Shown here: piece after piece, positions 4,941 to 5,332 of the stretch
Layout: the number at the start of each line of letters is the position of its first letter
How positions within the stretch are numbered: the first letter of the stretch is position 1
Assembly: GCA_003220955.1 (NCBI GenBank)
Contig: QHTW01000137.1
Span: forward strand, 1-5,332
From: Gemmatimonadota bacterium
GTDB taxonomy: Bacteria > Gemmatimonadota > Gemmatimonadetes > Gemmatimonadales > GWC2-71-9
Direction: 5' to 3'
Length of the DNA: 5,332 bases
Notes under the pieces: model-generated
Seen by the model: the letters and a program-made list of their open reading frames with translations, nothing else
Database searches by the model: none
What the model was told of the DNA's origin: nothing
Program-made: the position numbers and the translations under genes

Positions 4941-5332
4941 TGCGCTTCGGATACTGGTTGCCGGTATTCGGCGGCTGGCTGCGCAATGTCGAGGACGAGC
5001 GCATGGAAGCCGAGTGGTCCTATGTCCGCCGGCTCGCGCGCGCGAGCGAGCGGGCGGGTTTCGATCTCACGCTCATCGCCGAATTGAATCTCAACGATAT
5101 CAAAGGACCGGGCGCGCCCGCGCTGGATGCCTGGTCCACCGCCGCCGCGCTCGCCGCGGTCACTGACCGGCTCGAGCTGATGGTGGCGGTGCGGCCGACA
5201 TTCCACCCACCCGCCCTGCTCGCCAAGCAGGCGGCCAACATCGACCATATCTCGGGTGGCCGGCTGTCGCTGAATGTCGTCTCGTCATGGTGGGCCGAGG
5301 AAGCGAAGCAGTACGGCGTGGAGTTCGACACG
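4940..5332 (+). CDS. LLM-class flavin-dependent monooxygenase, SsuD/SfnG/RutA-like (N-terminal part)
   Basis: The first 131 residues of a bacterial luciferase-like monooxygenase; the frame is open to the window edge, and family members are usually about 350-390 residues. It starts MRFGYWLPVFGGWL, a strand-1 sequence like that of SfnG and RutA. It then shows LARASERAGFD (32-42), AALAAVTDRLELMVAVRP (69-86), HPPALLAKQAANIDHISGG (89-107) and RLSLNVVSSWWAEEAKQYG (108-126), the typical order of the FMNH2/O2-using SsuD-SfnG-RutA group. These enzymes use reduced FMN from a separate reductase to oxidise sulfonates, sulfones or pyrimidines. The reductase encoded two genes upstream is the obvious partner. 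The ATG overlaps the ATP-grasp TGA by one base. The substrate cannot be assigned: the C-terminal half with several catalytic residues is missing. Confidence 0.88.
   Translation, partial: MRFGYWLPVFGGWLRNVEDERMEAEWSYVRRLARASERAGFDLTLIAELNLNDIKGPGAPALDAWSTAAALAAVTDRLELMVAVRPTFHPPALLAKQAANIDHISGGRLSLNVVSSWWAEEAKQYGVEFDT

Noticed and set aside
1..5332. CRISPR arrays, tRNA or rRNA genes, insertion sequences
   Set aside because: No regularly spaced repeats, no tRNA-like cloverleaf or rRNA segments, and no transposase-like frames or terminal repeats seen.

Overview
The window comes from a GC-rich bacterial chromosome. It has compact gene spacing, start/stop overlaps between neighbouring genes and a secreted WD40-like (PD40) propeller protein. 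This suits a soil or environmental lineage such as Gemmatimonadota or Acidobacteriota, but that placement is an inference from protein style and composition, not from a marker gene.

Layout. Bases 1-878 (minus strand) hold the N-terminal 292 codons of a TolB/PD40-type beta-propeller protein that runs off the left edge. A 57-base divergent gap (879-935) holds a small inverted repeat and a weak candidate promoter. On the plus strand, a 106-aa helical protein of unknown function (936-1256) overlaps by four bases (ATGA) a complete 670-aa transketolase (1253-3265). A 206-base intergenic region (3266-3471) follows. Downstream is a tightly packed three-gene operon: an SsuE/MsuE-type NAD(P)H:FMN reductase (3472-3999), a RimK-like ATP-grasp ligase (3996-4940, ATGA overlap), and the first 131 codons of an SsuD/SfnG-like flavin-dependent monooxygenase (4940 to the right edge, TGATG overlap).

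The most interesting part is the 206-base intergenic region. It holds a perfect 15-bp hairpin (3416-3453) ending just before the ribosome binding site of the reductase gene. An upstream strand (3339-3356) can instead pair with 3407-3425 in a long imperfect helix that uses up the left arm of that hairpin. A third small hairpin (3316-3342) competes for the start of this upstream strand. This is the layout of an attenuator or riboswitch: anti-antiterminator, antiterminator enclosing a 50-nt structured core, then terminator. I do not recognise the core as a known riboswitch class.

How the genes may work together. The reductase probably makes FMNH2 for the monooxygenase, a two-component arrangement known from sulfonate and sulfone desulfurisation. 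The translationally coupled ATP-grasp ligase between them is not part of the standard ssu/sfn pathway. It suggests that a carboxylate-amine ligation is coupled to the flavin-dependent oxidation. The substrate cannot be read from this window. Transketolase and the small protein form a separate, probably housekeeping, unit upstream.
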